Positions 53,671 to 62,649 are shown, counted from the stretch's first letter. The stretch: DNA of 64,000 nucleotides from Bacillus sp. NTK071 (GCF_017303315.1 NZ_JAFKOI010000003.1:186001-250000), one strand, 5' to 3'. Notes: generated by a model not told the origin, from the letters alone. Translations and numbers: made by a program.

Positions 53671-54183
53671 TTAGAACGGCAAGTCATCATCTGAAATGTC
53701 GATCGGCTTGCCATCGCTCGCAAACGGGTCATCTCCAAAATTGGAGTGATCACGGTTGTTATCACGATTTTGGTTCTGATTCCCGTAACCGCCGGTTTCT
53801 CTGTTTTGGTTGCCGCCACCGTAGTTGCTACTGTTGCTGCTTCCGCCACCGCCCTGGTTTGCACCTTTAGGCTCGAGAAATTGGACGCTTTCAGCCATCA
53901 CTTCTGTCACAAACACACGCTGTCCCTGGCTATTATCATAAGAGCGAGTCTGAACTCGTCCATCTACACCAGCAAGGCTGCCTTTTTTCAAGAAATTGGC
54001 TGCATTTTCTGCCTGTCTGCGCCATACAACAATGTTGATGAAATCAGCTTCGCGGTCTCCCTGCTGATTCGTAAACGGGCGATTTACAGCAAGTGTAAAG
54101 TTCGCTACCGCTACGCCACTCGGGGTATAACGCAATTCAGGGTCTTTTGTTAAACGTCCAACTAATACGACGCGATTCAGCAT
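53671..54183 (-). CDS. ssb: Single-stranded DNA-binding protein
   Basis: The 170-residue SSB has an OB-fold (residues 1-105; [58 protein letters not shown]) followed by a Gly/Asn/Gln-rich disordered linker and the C-terminal acidic tip DISDDDLPF, which recruits replication and repair proteins. It corresponds to B. subtilis SsbA, co-transcribed with rpsF and rpsR. Length is typical. Confidence 0.98.
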   Translation of the reverse strand: MLNRVVLVGRLTKDPELRYTPSGVAVANFTLAVNRPFTNQQGDREADFINIVVWRRQAENAANFLKKGSLAGVDGRVQTRSYDNSQGQRVFVTEVMAESVQFLEPKGANQGGGGSSNSSNYGGGNQNRETGGYGNQNQNRDNNRDHSNFGDDPFASDGKPIDISDDDLPF

Positions 54184-54209
54184 CAGAACCCCTCCTATTT
54201 ATAGAACAA

Positions 54210-54506
54210 TTACTTTTTAGCTTCTTCTAGGTTGATCGTCATGAAACGAAGAACATCGTCGTTGATTTTCATCAAACGGCTGAATTCATCAATCGCTTCA
54301 GTGTTACTGTTAATGTTAAGAAGCATGTAGATCCCGCTGTTGAAATTCTCGATTTCATAAGCAAGACGCTTCTTACCCATTTCTTTAGTTTCATTAATTT
54401 CCGCACCATTGTCAGTAAGGATTCCGTTGAAACGCTCGACAAGAGCTTTCTGTGCATCCTCTTCAATGTTTGGACGGATAATGTACATAATTTCGTAGTT
54501 ACGCAT
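54210..54506 (-). CDS. rpsF: 30S ribosomal protein S6
   Basis: The 98-residue S6 starts [19 protein letters not shown] and has the ferredoxin-like fold sequence [22 protein letters not shown], typical for S6. The ATG at 54506 has AAAAGGAGGTGAACGGA upstream. It heads the rpsF-ssb-rpsR operon. A hairpin at 54533-54554 precedes the ribosome site and may be regulatory. Confidence 0.97.
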   Translation of the reverse strand: MRNYEIMYIIRPNIEEDAQKALVERFNGILTDNGAEINETKEMGKKRLAYEIENFNSGIYMLLNINSNTEAIDEFSRLMKINDDVLRFMTINLEEAKK

Positions 54507-54532
54507 TCCGTTCACCTCCTTTTGGTCTAACG

Positions 54533-54554
54533 GCTCTTAACTGGAATTAAGAGC
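54533..54554 (-). promoter_or_regulatory. Leader hairpin before rpsF
   Basis: GCTCTTAA and TTAAGAGC form a perfect 8-bp stem with a 6-nt loop, ending 13 nt before the AGGAGG of rpsF. A CCG follows it on the transcribed strand. S6-S18 are known to bind an rpsF leader with a CCG motif in several bacteria; whether this is that element is uncertain. Confidence 0.35.
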
Positions 54555-54666
54555 AAGGAGTAAGTATACAAAGATAATTACTCACAGCTTTAGATTATAC
54601 CAAATTAATTCTTTATTAGCAAGTCCACGTTTCAATTGGACTTTTTTCTTAGAAAACAATACTGTA

Positions 54667-54810
54667 GGCTGATTGATTTCCGCTCCAGGATGCTCGCTTT
54701 CCGCGGGGCGGGCGCTGAGCCTCCTCGGCGCAAAAGAACATTGTGCCTGTGGGGTCTCACCTGTCCCGCTAGTCCCGCAGGAGTCGAGCATCCTTCCGCT
54801 CCGATCAGCT
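54667..54810. repeat. GC-rich Bacillaceae-type intergenic repeat
   Basis: A GC-rich block (with GCTTTCCGCGGGGCGGGCG and TCTCACCTGTCCCGC) lies in the AT-rich gap before rpsF. GGATGCTCG and CGAGCATCC are inverted near its ends, as are TTCCGCTCC words, and TGGACTTTTTT occurs on both sides (54637-54647 and 54816-54826). I recall the same block as a multicopy intergenic repeat in Bacillaceae genomes. It contains no plausible gene although a frame is open on the minus strand. Confidence 0.7.
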
Positions 54811-54872
54811 AAAAGTGGACTTTTTTAAGAAAATCCGTTCAAAAACAAAAATCTATTACAAAAGCACCTATC

Positions 54873-55973
54873 TTAAACGTTAAAACGGAAATGGATAACG
54901 TCTCCGTCTTTTACGATGTACTCTTTTCCTTCAAGACGAACTTTTCCTTTTTCCTTTGCAATAGCCATTGTACCAGCTTCAACTAGGTCATCATAAGCGA
55001 CAATTTCAGCACGGATGAAACCACGTTCAAAGTCGGTGTGGATGATTCCTGCTGCTTGAGGAGCTTTCATACCAAGACGGAATGTCCATGCGCGAACTTC
55101 TTGCTCACCTGCAGTGAAATAAGTAGCTAGACCTAGAAGATCATAAGAAGCACGAATCAATTTGTTTAATCCAGGTTCAGAAATACCGATATCTTCAAGG
55201 AATGCATCTTTCTCTTCGCCATCAAGCTCAGCAAGTTCAGACTCAATCTTCGCACAAACAACAATAACCTCTGCGCCTTCTTTCGCAGCATACTCCCGGA
55301 CTTTAGCAACATATTCGTTGTCAGTTGGATCGAGAAGATCATCTTCATCAACGTTTGCTACATAAAGAACAGGCTTCTTCGTCAACAAATGATAACCGTA
55401 AACAATTCTCTCTTCTTCTTCAGTTAGCTCTACGCTTCGAGCTGGCTGTTCTTCTTCGAACGCTTCCTTAAGCTTTGTGAGTACATTAAACTCAGCTAAC
55501 GCTTCTTTATCTTTTTGTTTCGCCATTTTTTGAACGCGAGCAATACGCTTTTCCACTGATTCAAGATCGGCAAGAACAAGCTCAAGGTTAATCGTTTCGA
55601 TATCAGAAATTGGATCTACTTTACCAGAAACGTGTGTAATATTCTCATCATCAAAACAACGAACAACTTGAGAGATAGCGTCTACTTGACGAATGTGAGA
55701 AAGGAATTTATTACCAAGCCCCTCACCTTTACTAGCTCCTTTTACAATGCCCGCGATATCAGTAAATTCAAATGCAGTTGGTATAGTTTTCTTTGGCTTA
55801 ACAAGTTCTGTTAATTTCTGAAGACGCTCATCAGGGACTTCAACAATTCCTACGTTAGGATCAATCGTACAGAATGGATAGTTAGCTGATTCTGCTCCAG
55901 CTTGTGTAATTGCGTTAAATAAAGTTGACTTCCCTACATTAGGAAGCCCTACAATACCGGTGGTTAATGCCAT
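54873..55973 (-). CDS. ychF: YchF/OLA1-type ATPase
   Basis: The 366-residue Obg-family P-loop protein has GLPNVGKSTLFNAITQA (G1), FTDIAGIVKGASKGEGLGNKFL (G3), the altered G4 (YVANVDEDD) that favours ATP over GTP, a coiled-coil insertion (about 125-200) and a C-terminal TGS domain. It equals B. subtilis YyaF in the same place. The start at 55973 has GGAG 8 nt upstream. It binds ribosomes and is linked to stress responses. Confidence 0.97.
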   Translation of the reverse strand: MALTTGIVGLPNVGKSTLFNAITQAGAESANYPFCTIDPNVGIVEVPDERLQKLTELVKPKKTIPTAFEFTDIAGIVKGASKGEGLGNKFLSHIRQVDAISQVVRCFDDENITHVSGKVDPISDIETINLELVLADLESVEKRIARVQKMAKQKDKEALAEFNVLTKLKEAFEEEQPARSVELTEEEERIVYGYHLLTKKPVLYVANVDEDDLLDPTDNEYVAKVREYAAKEGAEVIVVCAKIESELAELDGEEKDAFLEDIGISEPGLNKLIRASYDLLGLATYFTAGEQEVRAWTFRLGMKAPQAAGIIHTDFERGFIRAEIVAYDDLVEAGTMAIAKEKGKVRLEGKEYIVKDGDVIHFRFNV

Positions 55974-56145
55974 CTCGGTCACTCCTTCAATGTATCTGCC
56001 TCTAAAGGCGTTATTTTTTATAGAAGATGGCTTGGATTAGCCATTTATAGACTGTCTAAATGATCATGTTCAACAAAGGACATACCTTTTCCAATTATAG
56101 AGATGCAAACGTAAAAAAACAAGCGTCTGCCTTTTGTACCAAATG

Positions 56146-56171
56146 AAAAAGACCGCCCTCATTGGACGGTC
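56146..56171 (-). terminator. Terminator after yyzM
   Basis: GACCG and CGGTC close a hairpin with TTTTTC after it on the minus strand. Confidence 0.72.
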
Positions 56172-56367
56172 ACGACTCAGCGTGTTCAAGAACCTTTTTT
56201 AGTTTTCTAGAAAATTCTTTGCGAGGGAGCATGACACTATGTTCACACCCAAGGCATTTAATACGAATATCTGCACCCATTCGAATCACTTTCCAACGAT
56301 TCTCTCCGCACGGATGAGCCTTTTTCATTTCCACCACGTCATTTAAACCAAATTCTTTATCAGACAT
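56170..56367 (-). CDS. yyzM: DUF951 small zinc-ribbon-like protein
   Basis: The 65-residue protein has the DUF951 pattern: GLNDVVEMKKAHPCGENRWKVIRMGADIRIKCLGCEHSVMLPR, with a KxHPCG motif and a CxxC (CLGC). It matches B. subtilis YyzM, also beside yyaF. The Cys residues may bind zinc. Function is unknown. It is 12 nt after the mechanosensitive channel gene and probably co-transcribed. Confidence 0.9.
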   Translation of the reverse strand: MSDKEFGLNDVVEMKKAHPCGENRWKVIRMGADIRIKCLGCEHSVMLPRKEFSRKLKKVLEHAES

Positions 56368-56379
56368 AAGGATCCCCCT

Positions 56380-57258
56380 CTATGCTTTTTCTTTTTCTTT
56401 CACTTCACCCTGTTCGTCACGCTGGTACATGACAACACGTGGGAATGGAATTTCGATACCACTTTCATCAAGTCGTTGTTTCACTGCTTTACGAATTTCT
56501 CGACCGATTACCCAATGCTCCATTGGTTGTACTTCAGAGATGATACGTAGAACGACTTCTGATGGACCAAGATCCTGAACACCAAGATACTCTGGTTTTA
56601 CAATCATGGCATCGAACTTTTCATACAACTCGTCCATTAATTCAATAATCACTTCTTCAGCTTCTTGAATTTGCTCTTCGTAAGCAATACTCACGTCTAC
56701 AACAGCAATACTATTATGGATCGAGTAGTTCGTTACTTGATTTATATTACCATTCGGTAAGATATGGAGTTCTCCTGTCCAACTTTTAATCTTCGTAACA
56801 CGTAAACCGATCTCTTCCACGAATCCTTCAATACCTGAGATACGAACATAATCGCCTACTGAGAATTGTTTCTCAAAAATGATAAAGAACCCTGTGATGA
56901 TATCCCGTACAAGGTTCTGTGCCCCAAAACCAACTGCTAGACCAACAACTCCAGCACCGGCAATCAAGGTGGTAACATCAACTTCAAACTCGCTTAAAAT
57001 CATGACGAGGGCAATAAAGTAAACAACGTATGTTAGGATATTTTCGATTAATCGAATGAGTGTGGCTTCCCTTCGTTCTGATAAGCGAAGCGGACTTCTT
57101 AAACGAATCGCAAAGACCTGACCTAGTGCTGATTTTGCAATGCGAAGAAACAACCACGTCCCGAATAGAATTGCAATAATCTTAATCGTTCTGATTAACA
57201 AACCTGCCCATAGGTCTCGATTAGATAAATAGTCGTATATAGGCTCAAACCAATCCAC
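56380..57258 (-). CDS. Small-conductance mechanosensitive channel (MscS family)
   Basis: The 292-residue protein has three hydrophobic segments and the pore helix GAGVVGLAVGFGAQNLVRDIITGFFIIFE (about residues 115-145), then the beta domain (VGDYVRISGIEGFVEEIGLRVTKI) and the C-terminal cytoplasmic domain. It matches MscS channels such as YkuT that open under membrane tension. The start is a GTG at 57258 with GGGAGGG upstream. It is followed by yyzM, apparently in one transcript. Confidence 0.93.
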   Translation of the reverse strand: MDWFEPIYDYLSNRDLWAGLLIRTIKIIAILFGTWLFLRIAKSALGQVFAIRLRSPLRLSERREATLIRLIENILTYVVYFIALVMILSEFEVDVTTLIAGAGVVGLAVGFGAQNLVRDIITGFFIIFEKQFSVGDYVRISGIEGFVEEIGLRVTKIKSWTGELHILPNGNINQVTNYSIHNSIAVVDVSIAYEEQIQEAEEVIIELMDELYEKFDAMIVKPEYLGVQDLGPSEVVLRIISEVQPMEHWVIGREIRKAVKQRLDESGIEIPFPRVVMYQRDEQGEVKEKEKA

Positions 57259-57283
57259 CCATTATCCCTCCCAGTTTATAGTG

Positions 57284-58306
57284 CTATGATAACAAATCAT
57301 ACCTTTTTAGAACTGGGAAAATCAAGATAGATGCTAAAATATAAAGATTGAGCACCCCATACAGAGGGTATAAAAAAGCAACTAACGTCGAAAAACCGAA
57401 TGTCGTAAATGGAAGCATGATCGTTACGATAATAACGGCAACCACCCATAAAGGAAGACCGAGCATATCACGAAACCGCGAAGTAAGACCAAATACGCCA
57501 CTGACAGCCGTTGTATAGATGGCTGACCACAGCAGCACAGACATAATTAGAATCATATAGTAAGGATAGTTTTTTAAGATCGCAAACAATGGAATTTCAT
57601 ATACAAGTAAATCATGCGCAACTTGAATTAATGATTGATTATATAGAAACGAAACTCCTCCTAAGATCAAACCACTACCTAGACTCGCAATCCAGATTTC
57701 TCCTTTTCGTTTGATTTGATGACCAACCGCTGAAAGTACTGCTACGAGAGGCAGTATATTAAGAGCTGTAAACGTAAAAGCTGCGGGCCAGTTGGACTGT
57801 TTTGTCCATTCAAACAGCAATGCTTTTGGGCTCGAATAAATAAACAGAGAAAGAACTGCAAGCAATAGAAGAATGAGTAGAGGAAGGATGATCGCATTCA
57901 TGGATAACATGCCATTTATATCCCAAAAGAAAAGAATAACAACAAGAATGGCAAGAATTCCAATTCCCGACCAATATGGCAGATGAACTACTTCCATCGT
58001 TGCCCCACCGCCAGCAAACATCACAATAGTTGTTGTAAATAAATAGAGAATAATAAGTAAGTCATAGACACCCGTAAGTTTTTTGCCTACTAATCGTTCA
58101 AGTATTGGAAGGTAATGAGTGGATTTTGTTTCGTAACTTATTTTCATAATGACATAGCAACAAATGCTAAACATGATCGTAAATAATATAATAGCCAGTA
58201 CGCTTTCGTGACCAAAAAATTGCCAGAGTTCCCTTCCAGAAGCATACCCCGCACCAATCATTGTTCCTAATATGAGAAACAGCCATTTCAACCCACCGCT
58301 CCACAT
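57284..58306 (-). CDS. YkvI family membrane protein (LeuT-like fold)
   Basis: The 340-residue membrane protein begins LKWLFLILGTMIGAGYASGRELWQFFG, the unwound-TM1 signature of the APC/LeuT-like YkvI family, and has about ten transmembrane segments. Function is unknown; ion or amino-acid transport is suggested by the fold. Ribosome site GAAGGAGGGAA. It is divergent from yyaC and upstream of the mechanosensitive channel gene. Confidence 0.8.
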   Translation of the reverse strand: MWSGGLKWLFLILGTMIGAGYASGRELWQFFGHESVLAIILFTIMFSICCYVIMKISYETKSTHYLPILERLVGKKLTGVYDLLIILYLFTTTIVMFAGGGATMEVVHLPYWSGIGILAILVVILFFWDINGMLSMNAIILPLLILLLLAVLSLFIYSSPKALLFEWTKQSNWPAAFTFTALNILPLVAVLSAVGHQIKRKGEIWIASLGSGLILGGVSFLYNQSLIQVAHDLLVYEIPLFAILKNYPYYMILIMSVLLWSAIYTTAVSGVFGLTSRFRDMLGLPLWVVAVIIVTIMLPFTTFGFSTLVAFLYPLYGVLNLYILASILIFPVLKRYDLLS

Positions 58307-58376
58307 GCCATTCCCTCCTTCGCCAACTCATTTATACGCTTGAAGTGAAAATACAATTTGTAAAATAGCTAGATTA

Positions 58377-58407
58377 TGTATAGATCACATCAGAATTCCG
58401 TATACTG
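58377..58407 (+). promoter_or_regulatory. Possible forespore (sigma-F/G) promoter of yyaC
   Basis: TGTATA, an 18-bp spacer and TATACTG resemble the sigma-F/G consensus (TGMATA-n17/18-CATACTA). A sporulation promoter would suit yyaC. Confidence 0.4.
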
Positions 58408-58435
58408 TTACTACTATTACAAAGGAGAGAATCCT

Positions 58436-59065
58436 ATGAATCTTCGAGACAAGTTTTTTCAAAAAAAGCCTGCTGCGTATCGAATCCATCATGAGGATAC
58501 TCTTGCTATTAAAACACTTAGTGAGAGGCTTTCAATTCTATTACCAGCACGAAGAATGGATTCAATTGTGATTGTTTGTATCGGGACGGATCGCTCAACT
58601 GGAGATGCACTCGGACCGCTAGTTGGAACCAAACTGCAGCAGTTGCAACCAAAGGCAACCGTATATGGTACGCTCGAGTCACCTGTTCATGCCGTAAATT
58701 TAAATGATGTAATGACGTCGATTAACCAACTGCATACGAAACCATTTATTATTGGAATTGATGCTTGTCTTGGAAGACTTCATTCGGTTGGCATTATTAC
58801 TGCTGGTGAAGGACCTGTTAAACCTGGGGCGGGTGTTAAGAAAGAGCTTCCTGAAGTAGGAGACATTCACTTAACTGGTATTGTTAATGTGAGTGGATTT
58901 ATGGAGTATTTCGTATTACAGAACACAAGATTAAATCTTGTTATGAAGATGGCCGATGTGATGGCAAATGGCCTCTACCATTCCATTGAAACCTATGGAG
59001 TGAAAACACCTTCAGAAAAGAACAGAGTCAGCAACTGGGGTGACGATCTCCTTCAACTCCCATAA
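58436..59065 (+). CDS. yyaC: Spore protease YyaC (GPR-like)
   Basis: The 209-residue protein has the DUF1256/YyaC domain related to the germination protease and HybD-type proteases: IVIVCIGTDRSTGDALGPLVGTKL (metal or active-site Asp), ESPVHAVNLNDVM, and IGIDACLGRLHSVGIITAGEGPVKPG. It is known from sporulation loci near spo0J. The start at 58436 has AAAGGAGAG upstream. It stands alone on the plus strand here, unlike its neighbours. Confidence 0.92.
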   Translation: MNLRDKFFQKKPAAYRIHHEDTLAIKTLSERLSILLPARRMDSIVIVCIGTDRSTGDALGPLVGTKLQQLQPKATVYGTLESPVHAVNLNDVMTSINQLHTKPFIIGIDACLGRLHSVGIITAGEGPVKPGAGVKKELPEVGDIHLTGIVNVSGFMEYFVLQNTRLNLVMKMADVMANGLYHSIETYGVKTPSEKNRVSNWGDDLLQLP

Positions 59066-59102
59066 AGAATGCCCCTTCCGTTTATAGGAAGGGGCATTCT
59101 TT
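59064..59102. terminator. Bidirectional terminator
   Basis: AAAGAATGCCCCTTCC and GGAAGGGGCATTCTTT form a perfect 16-bp stem between convergent yyaC and the DUF554 gene. Confidence 0.95.
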
Positions 59103-59113
59103 ATGTCACCCAA

Positions 59114-59830
59114 TTATGAAAAGATAGTCGGTGTGAGATAAACACATGGAACAAGAATAGCTGCAATCAACAAGGCTGGTAAAAAGTTGGCTACTCTAAT
59201 CTTAATAATACCTAGTAAGTTGAGCCCAATCGCAAGGATCATAATGCCACCTGCTGAAGTTACTTCTGCAATAAAAGCATTAAGAAGGCTTTGTGGGACA
59301 AACTGATTAATCTGGGATGCAAATAATGCAATGATTCCCTGATAAATCATCACAGGAATAGCTGAAAATAAAACACCATATCCTAGAGTTGCTGTAAACA
59401 TAATAGCTGTAAAACCATCGATAAGGGACTTAGTAAAAAGAATAGAATGATCATTACGGAGTCCGCTATCAAGCGCACCCAATATCGCCATTGCACCTAC
59501 AACATATACGAGAGTAGCGGTTACAAAGGCTTGAGCAACGCTTCCTTCAGAAGCAGCTCCGGTCTTTCTTTCAATCCACTTTCCCAATTGATTGAGCTTC
59601 CCTTCAAGATCCCAGTATTCACCAAGTATACCGCCAAGGACGAGGCTACCAATTACAATAAGAAACTGTTCACTCTTCATTGCCATTTGTAGTCCGATAA
59701 CGGCCACAACGAGCGCTAATCCTTGCATGATTGTTGTTTTCATGCGATCTGGGATTTTACTACTTATCGTTCCAATTAATGTGCCTACTACTATCGCTGC
59801 GCCATTTACGACCGTTCCTAAGAACACCAT
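59114..59830 (-). CDS. DUF554 family membrane protein
   Basis: The 238-residue membrane protein has the DUF554 pattern: MVFLGTVVNGAAIVVGTLIG at the start, an Ile-Gly-Ser helix with VLGGILGEYWDLE, and ILGALDSGLRNDHSILFTKSLIDGFTA. Six or seven transmembrane segments. Function is unknown (YdfK-like). Ribosome site GGAGAGGTAAC. It follows the cysteine desulfurase-like gene by 11 nt. Confidence 0.87.
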   Translation of the reverse strand: MVFLGTVVNGAAIVVGTLIGTISSKIPDRMKTTIMQGLALVVAVIGLQMAMKSEQFLIVIGSLVLGGILGEYWDLEGKLNQLGKWIERKTGAASEGSVAQAFVTATLVYVVGAMAILGALDSGLRNDHSILFTKSLIDGFTAIMFTATLGYGVLFSAIPVMIYQGIIALFASQINQFVPQSLLNAFIAEVTSAGGIMILAIGLNLLGIIKIRVANFLPALLIAAILVPCVYLTPTIFS

Positions 59831-59841
59831 GTTACCTCTCC

Positions 59842-60990
59842 TTAGCCAAAGTACCCATCCACAATTTCCTCAATCGCTTGGATTACCCTGCGAATCTCTT
59901 CTTTAGTATTATAAGGCCCTACACTCACCCTTACTGTACCATGACTACTTGTTCCAATTGTTTCATGTCCAAGAGGGGTACAATGAAGACCTGCGCGAAC
60001 CGCTATTTCATAATGTTGATCAAGAATAATGGCGATTTCCTGACTATCAATACCTTCAATTGTGAAAGGAACAACACCAAGTCTTTCAGTTGCTGGACCA
60101 TATACATTAACAAATTGAATCTTCTCTAAACCATCAATAAGCATTTCCGTTAATCGTTTTTCGTGAGCATGTATAGTATCAATTCCCATTGCTTTTATAG
60201 CAGTCAGACCCGCCAATAACCCAGCAATTCCAGGAGTATTCAACGTCCCACTTTCAAGACGCTCTGGAAGAGAGTCTGGCTGATCAATCAGCTCTGAGCT
60301 GCTCCCAGTACCTCCATGATGAATGGGTGTTAATTCGATACCTTGTCCTACAATTAGCACGCCAGTTCCCTGAGGACCAAGTAACCCTTTATGACCAGGG
60401 AATGCGAGTAGATCAATGTTCATTTGATTCATATGGATAGGTAGAATACCAGCTGTTTGTGCTGCATCTACAAGAAAAGGAATGCCTTTTTCTCGTGCCA
60501 ATTCACCAATTAATTCAATTGGAACGATTTTTCCAGTTAAATTCGAACCGTGTGAAACAGCAATTAGTTTCGTGTAAGGTGTTATCTTCTTCCGGAAAGC
60601 TTCTAAATCAAACACTTCCGTTTTACCTGTATTGAAGTAATCAACTTCAATCCCTTTTGTTTTTTTAAGATATTCAAGTGGGCGTCGAACCGAATTGTGT
60701 TCGTATGAAGTAGTTAGTACATGATCCCCTTTTTCAAATGGGAAACCTTTAATGGCCTGATTTAATGCAGCAGTTGCATTCGATGTGAAACAAACACGAT
60801 CTGAATGATCAAAACCGAAAAAGCTGGCCATTTCTAGTCTCGTACGATCAATAACGCTGCTTGCTCGCATAGACAACGCATGGCCACCTCGACCTGGATT
60901 GGCGGCATATTCTGTCATGACCTCAGTCATTGCCTGAATAACTTCAACTGGCTTCGGAAAAGATGATGCAGCTTGATCAAGATAAATCAC
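59842..60990 (-). CDS. Cysteine desulfurase-family PLP enzyme
   Basis: The 382-residue class V aminotransferase begins IYLDQAASSFPKP and has VAVSHGSNLTGKIVPI, FLVDAAQTAG (PLP Asp and Gln), the PLP Lys in AFPGHKGLLGPQGTG and VRAGLHCTPLGHETIGT with a Cys near the active site. It belongs to the stand-alone cysteine desulfurase-like group (often called Csd-type) and may supply sulfur for tRNA, Fe-S or another acceptor, but partner genes are absent here. It starts at GTG 60990 with GAGGTG upstream. Confidence 0.88.
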   Translation of the reverse strand: MIYLDQAASSFPKPVEVIQAMTEVMTEYAANPGRGGHALSMRASSVIDRTRLEMASFFGFDHSDRVCFTSNATAALNQAIKGFPFEKGDHVLTTSYEHNSVRRPLEYLKKTKGIEVDYFNTGKTEVFDLEAFRKKITPYTKLIAVSHGSNLTGKIVPIELIGELAREKGIPFLVDAAQTAGILPIHMNQMNIDLLAFPGHKGLLGPQGTGVLIVGQGIELTPIHHGGTGSSSELIDQPDSLPERLESGTLNTPGIAGLLAGLTAIKAMGIDTIHAHEKRLTEMLIDGLEKIQFVNVYGPATERLGVVPFTIEGIDSQEIAIILDQHYEIAVRAGLHCTPLGHETIGTSSHGTVRVSVGPYNTKEEIRRVIQAIEEIVDGYFG

Positions 60991-61016
60991 GTTAACACCT
61001 CAATTTATTCTTTATA

Positions 61017-61048
61017 AAAAGCATAAACTGAGTTCAGCTTATGCTTTT
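61017..61048 (-). terminator. Terminator of parA-parB
   Basis: AAAAGCATAA and TTATGCTTTT with an inner CTGA/TCAG form an almost complete palindrome just after parB. Confidence 0.9.
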
Positions 61049-61049
61049 G

Positions 61050-61895
61050 TTAATTATCTTCTTTTTCCAGCACTTCTAGAATACGATTTAAATCCTCTTC
61101 TGAAAAGAATTCAATCTCAATTTTGCCTTTTTTCTTTGATTTTTTAATTGATACTGACGTTCCAAATCGCTCTCGAAGACTATATTCCTTCGCTTTCAAA
61201 AATGGATCTGGTTTATCTACCTTTTTTGTTTCACGTGAAACGTCTTGATTTAGTTGAGTGATTAATTGTTCCAACTGTCTAACGTTCATCTTCTCTTTCA
61301 ATACTCGATCTGCAAGAGCTGTTCTTGCTTCCTTCTTCTTTAACCCAAGGATGGCACGACCATGCCCCATTGTCAGCTTACCTTCTGATATGTACTCTTG
61401 TATCTCATCTGGAAGTTGGAGCAGTCGAAGAAAGTTAGCGAGATGGGAACGACTTTTACCAAGACGGCTGGATAGTTCCTCCTGGGTAACGTCCGTTTCC
61501 TTCATCAATTTCTGATAGGCAATCGCCTCTTCAATTGGATTTAAGTTCTCACGCTGAAGGTTTTCAATGAGCGCAATCTCCATCATCTTTCTATCGGTTA
61601 ATTCTTTTACGACAGCTGGAACTGTTTTTAATCCTGCTTCTAAAGAAGCTCTGTATCGTCGTTCCCCTACTACAATTTCATACCCTTTAATACTCTGTCT
61701 TACAATCAATGGCTGAAGCACACCGAATGTTTTGATTGAAGTACTTAATTCTTCTATCGCTTCAGCGTTAAAAACCTTTCGCGGTTGGTAGGGGTTAGGA
61801 CGCAATTCTTTTACCGGAATTTCTTTGACTGACTCGTCCTCTTTCTGAGAAGGGAAAAATGCATTGATTCCCTTTCCTAATCCGCGATTAGTCAT
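61050..61895 (-). CDS. parB: Chromosome-partition protein ParB (Spo0J)
   Basis: The 281-residue CTPase clamp binds parS and loads SMC at the origin. It has the ParB N-terminal domain (ELRPNPYQPRKVF; GERRYRASLEAG; ENLQRENLNPIEEA), the helix-turn-helix (QEELSSRLGKSRSHLANFLRLL) and a C-terminal dimerisation domain. It overlaps parA by 8 bp. A parS site lies inside its own gene, as in B. subtilis spo0J. Confidence 0.98.
   Translation of the reverse strand: MTNRGLGKGINAFFPSQKEDESVKEIPVKELRPNPYQPRKVFNAEAIEELSTSIKTFGVLQPLIVRQSIKGYEIVVGERRYRASLEAGLKTVPAVVKELTDRKMMEIALIENLQRENLNPIEEAIAYQKLMKETDVTQEELSSRLGKSRSHLANFLRLLQLPDEIQEYISEGKLTMGHGRAILGLKKKEARTALADRVLKEKMNVRQLEQLITQLNQDVSRETKKVDKPDPFLKAKEYSLRERFGTSVSIKKSKKKGKIEIEFFSEEDLNRILEVLEKEDN
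61227..61242. other. parS site inside parB
   Basis: TGTTTCACGTGAAACG matches the consensus TGTTTCACGTGAAACA at 15 of 16 positions. It encodes V-S-R-E-T in ParB. In B. subtilis a parS lies in the same gene. Confidence 0.93.
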
Positions 61896-62649
61896 TGCCT
61901 AACACTTCCTTTGCAAGTTCTAAATATACTTCTGCTCCTCGAGATTTTGGATCATATACGATAATTGGCTTCCCATGGCTTGGTGCCTCACCTAATCGCA
62001 CATTACGTGGAATGATCGATCGATATACTTTTTCTTGAAAATACTTCTTCACTTCCTCTATTACCTGAATGCCAAGATTCGTTCTAGCATCAAGCATCGT
62101 GAGAAGAACTCCTTCAATTTCCAAGTTCGTGTTTAAATGTTTTTGAACTAGACGCACGGTATTAAGCAACTGGCTCAAACCTTCTAGTGCATAGTATTCA
62201 CATTGAACAGGAATAAGCACTGCATCAGCAGCAGTGAGAGAATTGATTGTTAACAATCCTAGGGAAGGAGGACAATCTATTATAATATAGTCAAAGTCTT
62301 TTTCCACTTTCATGAGAGCCCTTTTTAATCTTACTTCCCGGGAAATGGTTGGGACAAGCTCAATTTCTGCACCAGCAAGTTGGATCGTCGATGGAATAAC
62401 ATAGAGATTTTCAACAATTGTCTCCTGAATAATTTCTTCTGCATCTCGATCATCGACTAGAATATTATAGACACAATGTTCAATATCCCCTTTTTCTATT
62501 CCTACACCGCTTGTTGCATTTCCCTGCGGATCAATATCAACGAGCAGTACTTTCTTTCCAAGATATGCGAGACATGCACTTACGTTTACAGACGTTGTTG
62601 TCTTCCCCACACCGCCTTTTTGATTCGCTACAGCAATGATATTCGCCAA
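61888..62649 (-). CDS. parA: Chromosome-partition ATPase ParA (Soj)
   Basis: The 253-residue deviant Walker A ATPase has NQKGGVGKTTTSVNVSACLAY at residues 8-28, LLVDIDPQGNATSGVG, YIIIDCPPSLGLLTINSL and PVQCEYYALEGLSQLL. It works with ParB in origin segregation and regulates DnaA. The start is the TTG at 62649 (MANIIAVANQ); a GTG four codons upstream has no clear ribosome site, and 253 residues equals B. subtilis Soj. It overlaps parB by 8 bp. Confidence 0.97.
   Translation of the reverse strand: MANIIAVANQKGGVGKTTTSVNVSACLAYLGKKVLLVDIDPQGNATSGVGIEKGDIEHCVYNILVDDRDAEEIIQETIVENLYVIPSTIQLAGAEIELVPTISREVRLKRALMKVEKDFDYIIIDCPPSLGLLTINSLTAADAVLIPVQCEYYALEGLSQLLNTVRLVQKHLNTNLEIEGVLLTMLDARTNLGIQVIEEVKKYFQEKVYRSIIPRNVRLGEAPSHGKPIIVYDPKSRGAEVYLELAKEVLGND
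62333..62346. other. Noc-binding site inside parA
   Basis: ACTTCCCGGGAAAT matches the Noc-binding site consensus ATTTCCCGGGAAAT at 13 of 14 positions. It lies within the coding region of parA, about 0.5 kb from noc. Confidence 0.7.

Noticed and set aside
54582-54791. 69-codon frame on the minus strand before rpsF
   Set aside because: It lies within the GC-rich repeat, has biased composition, and lacks a ribosome site.
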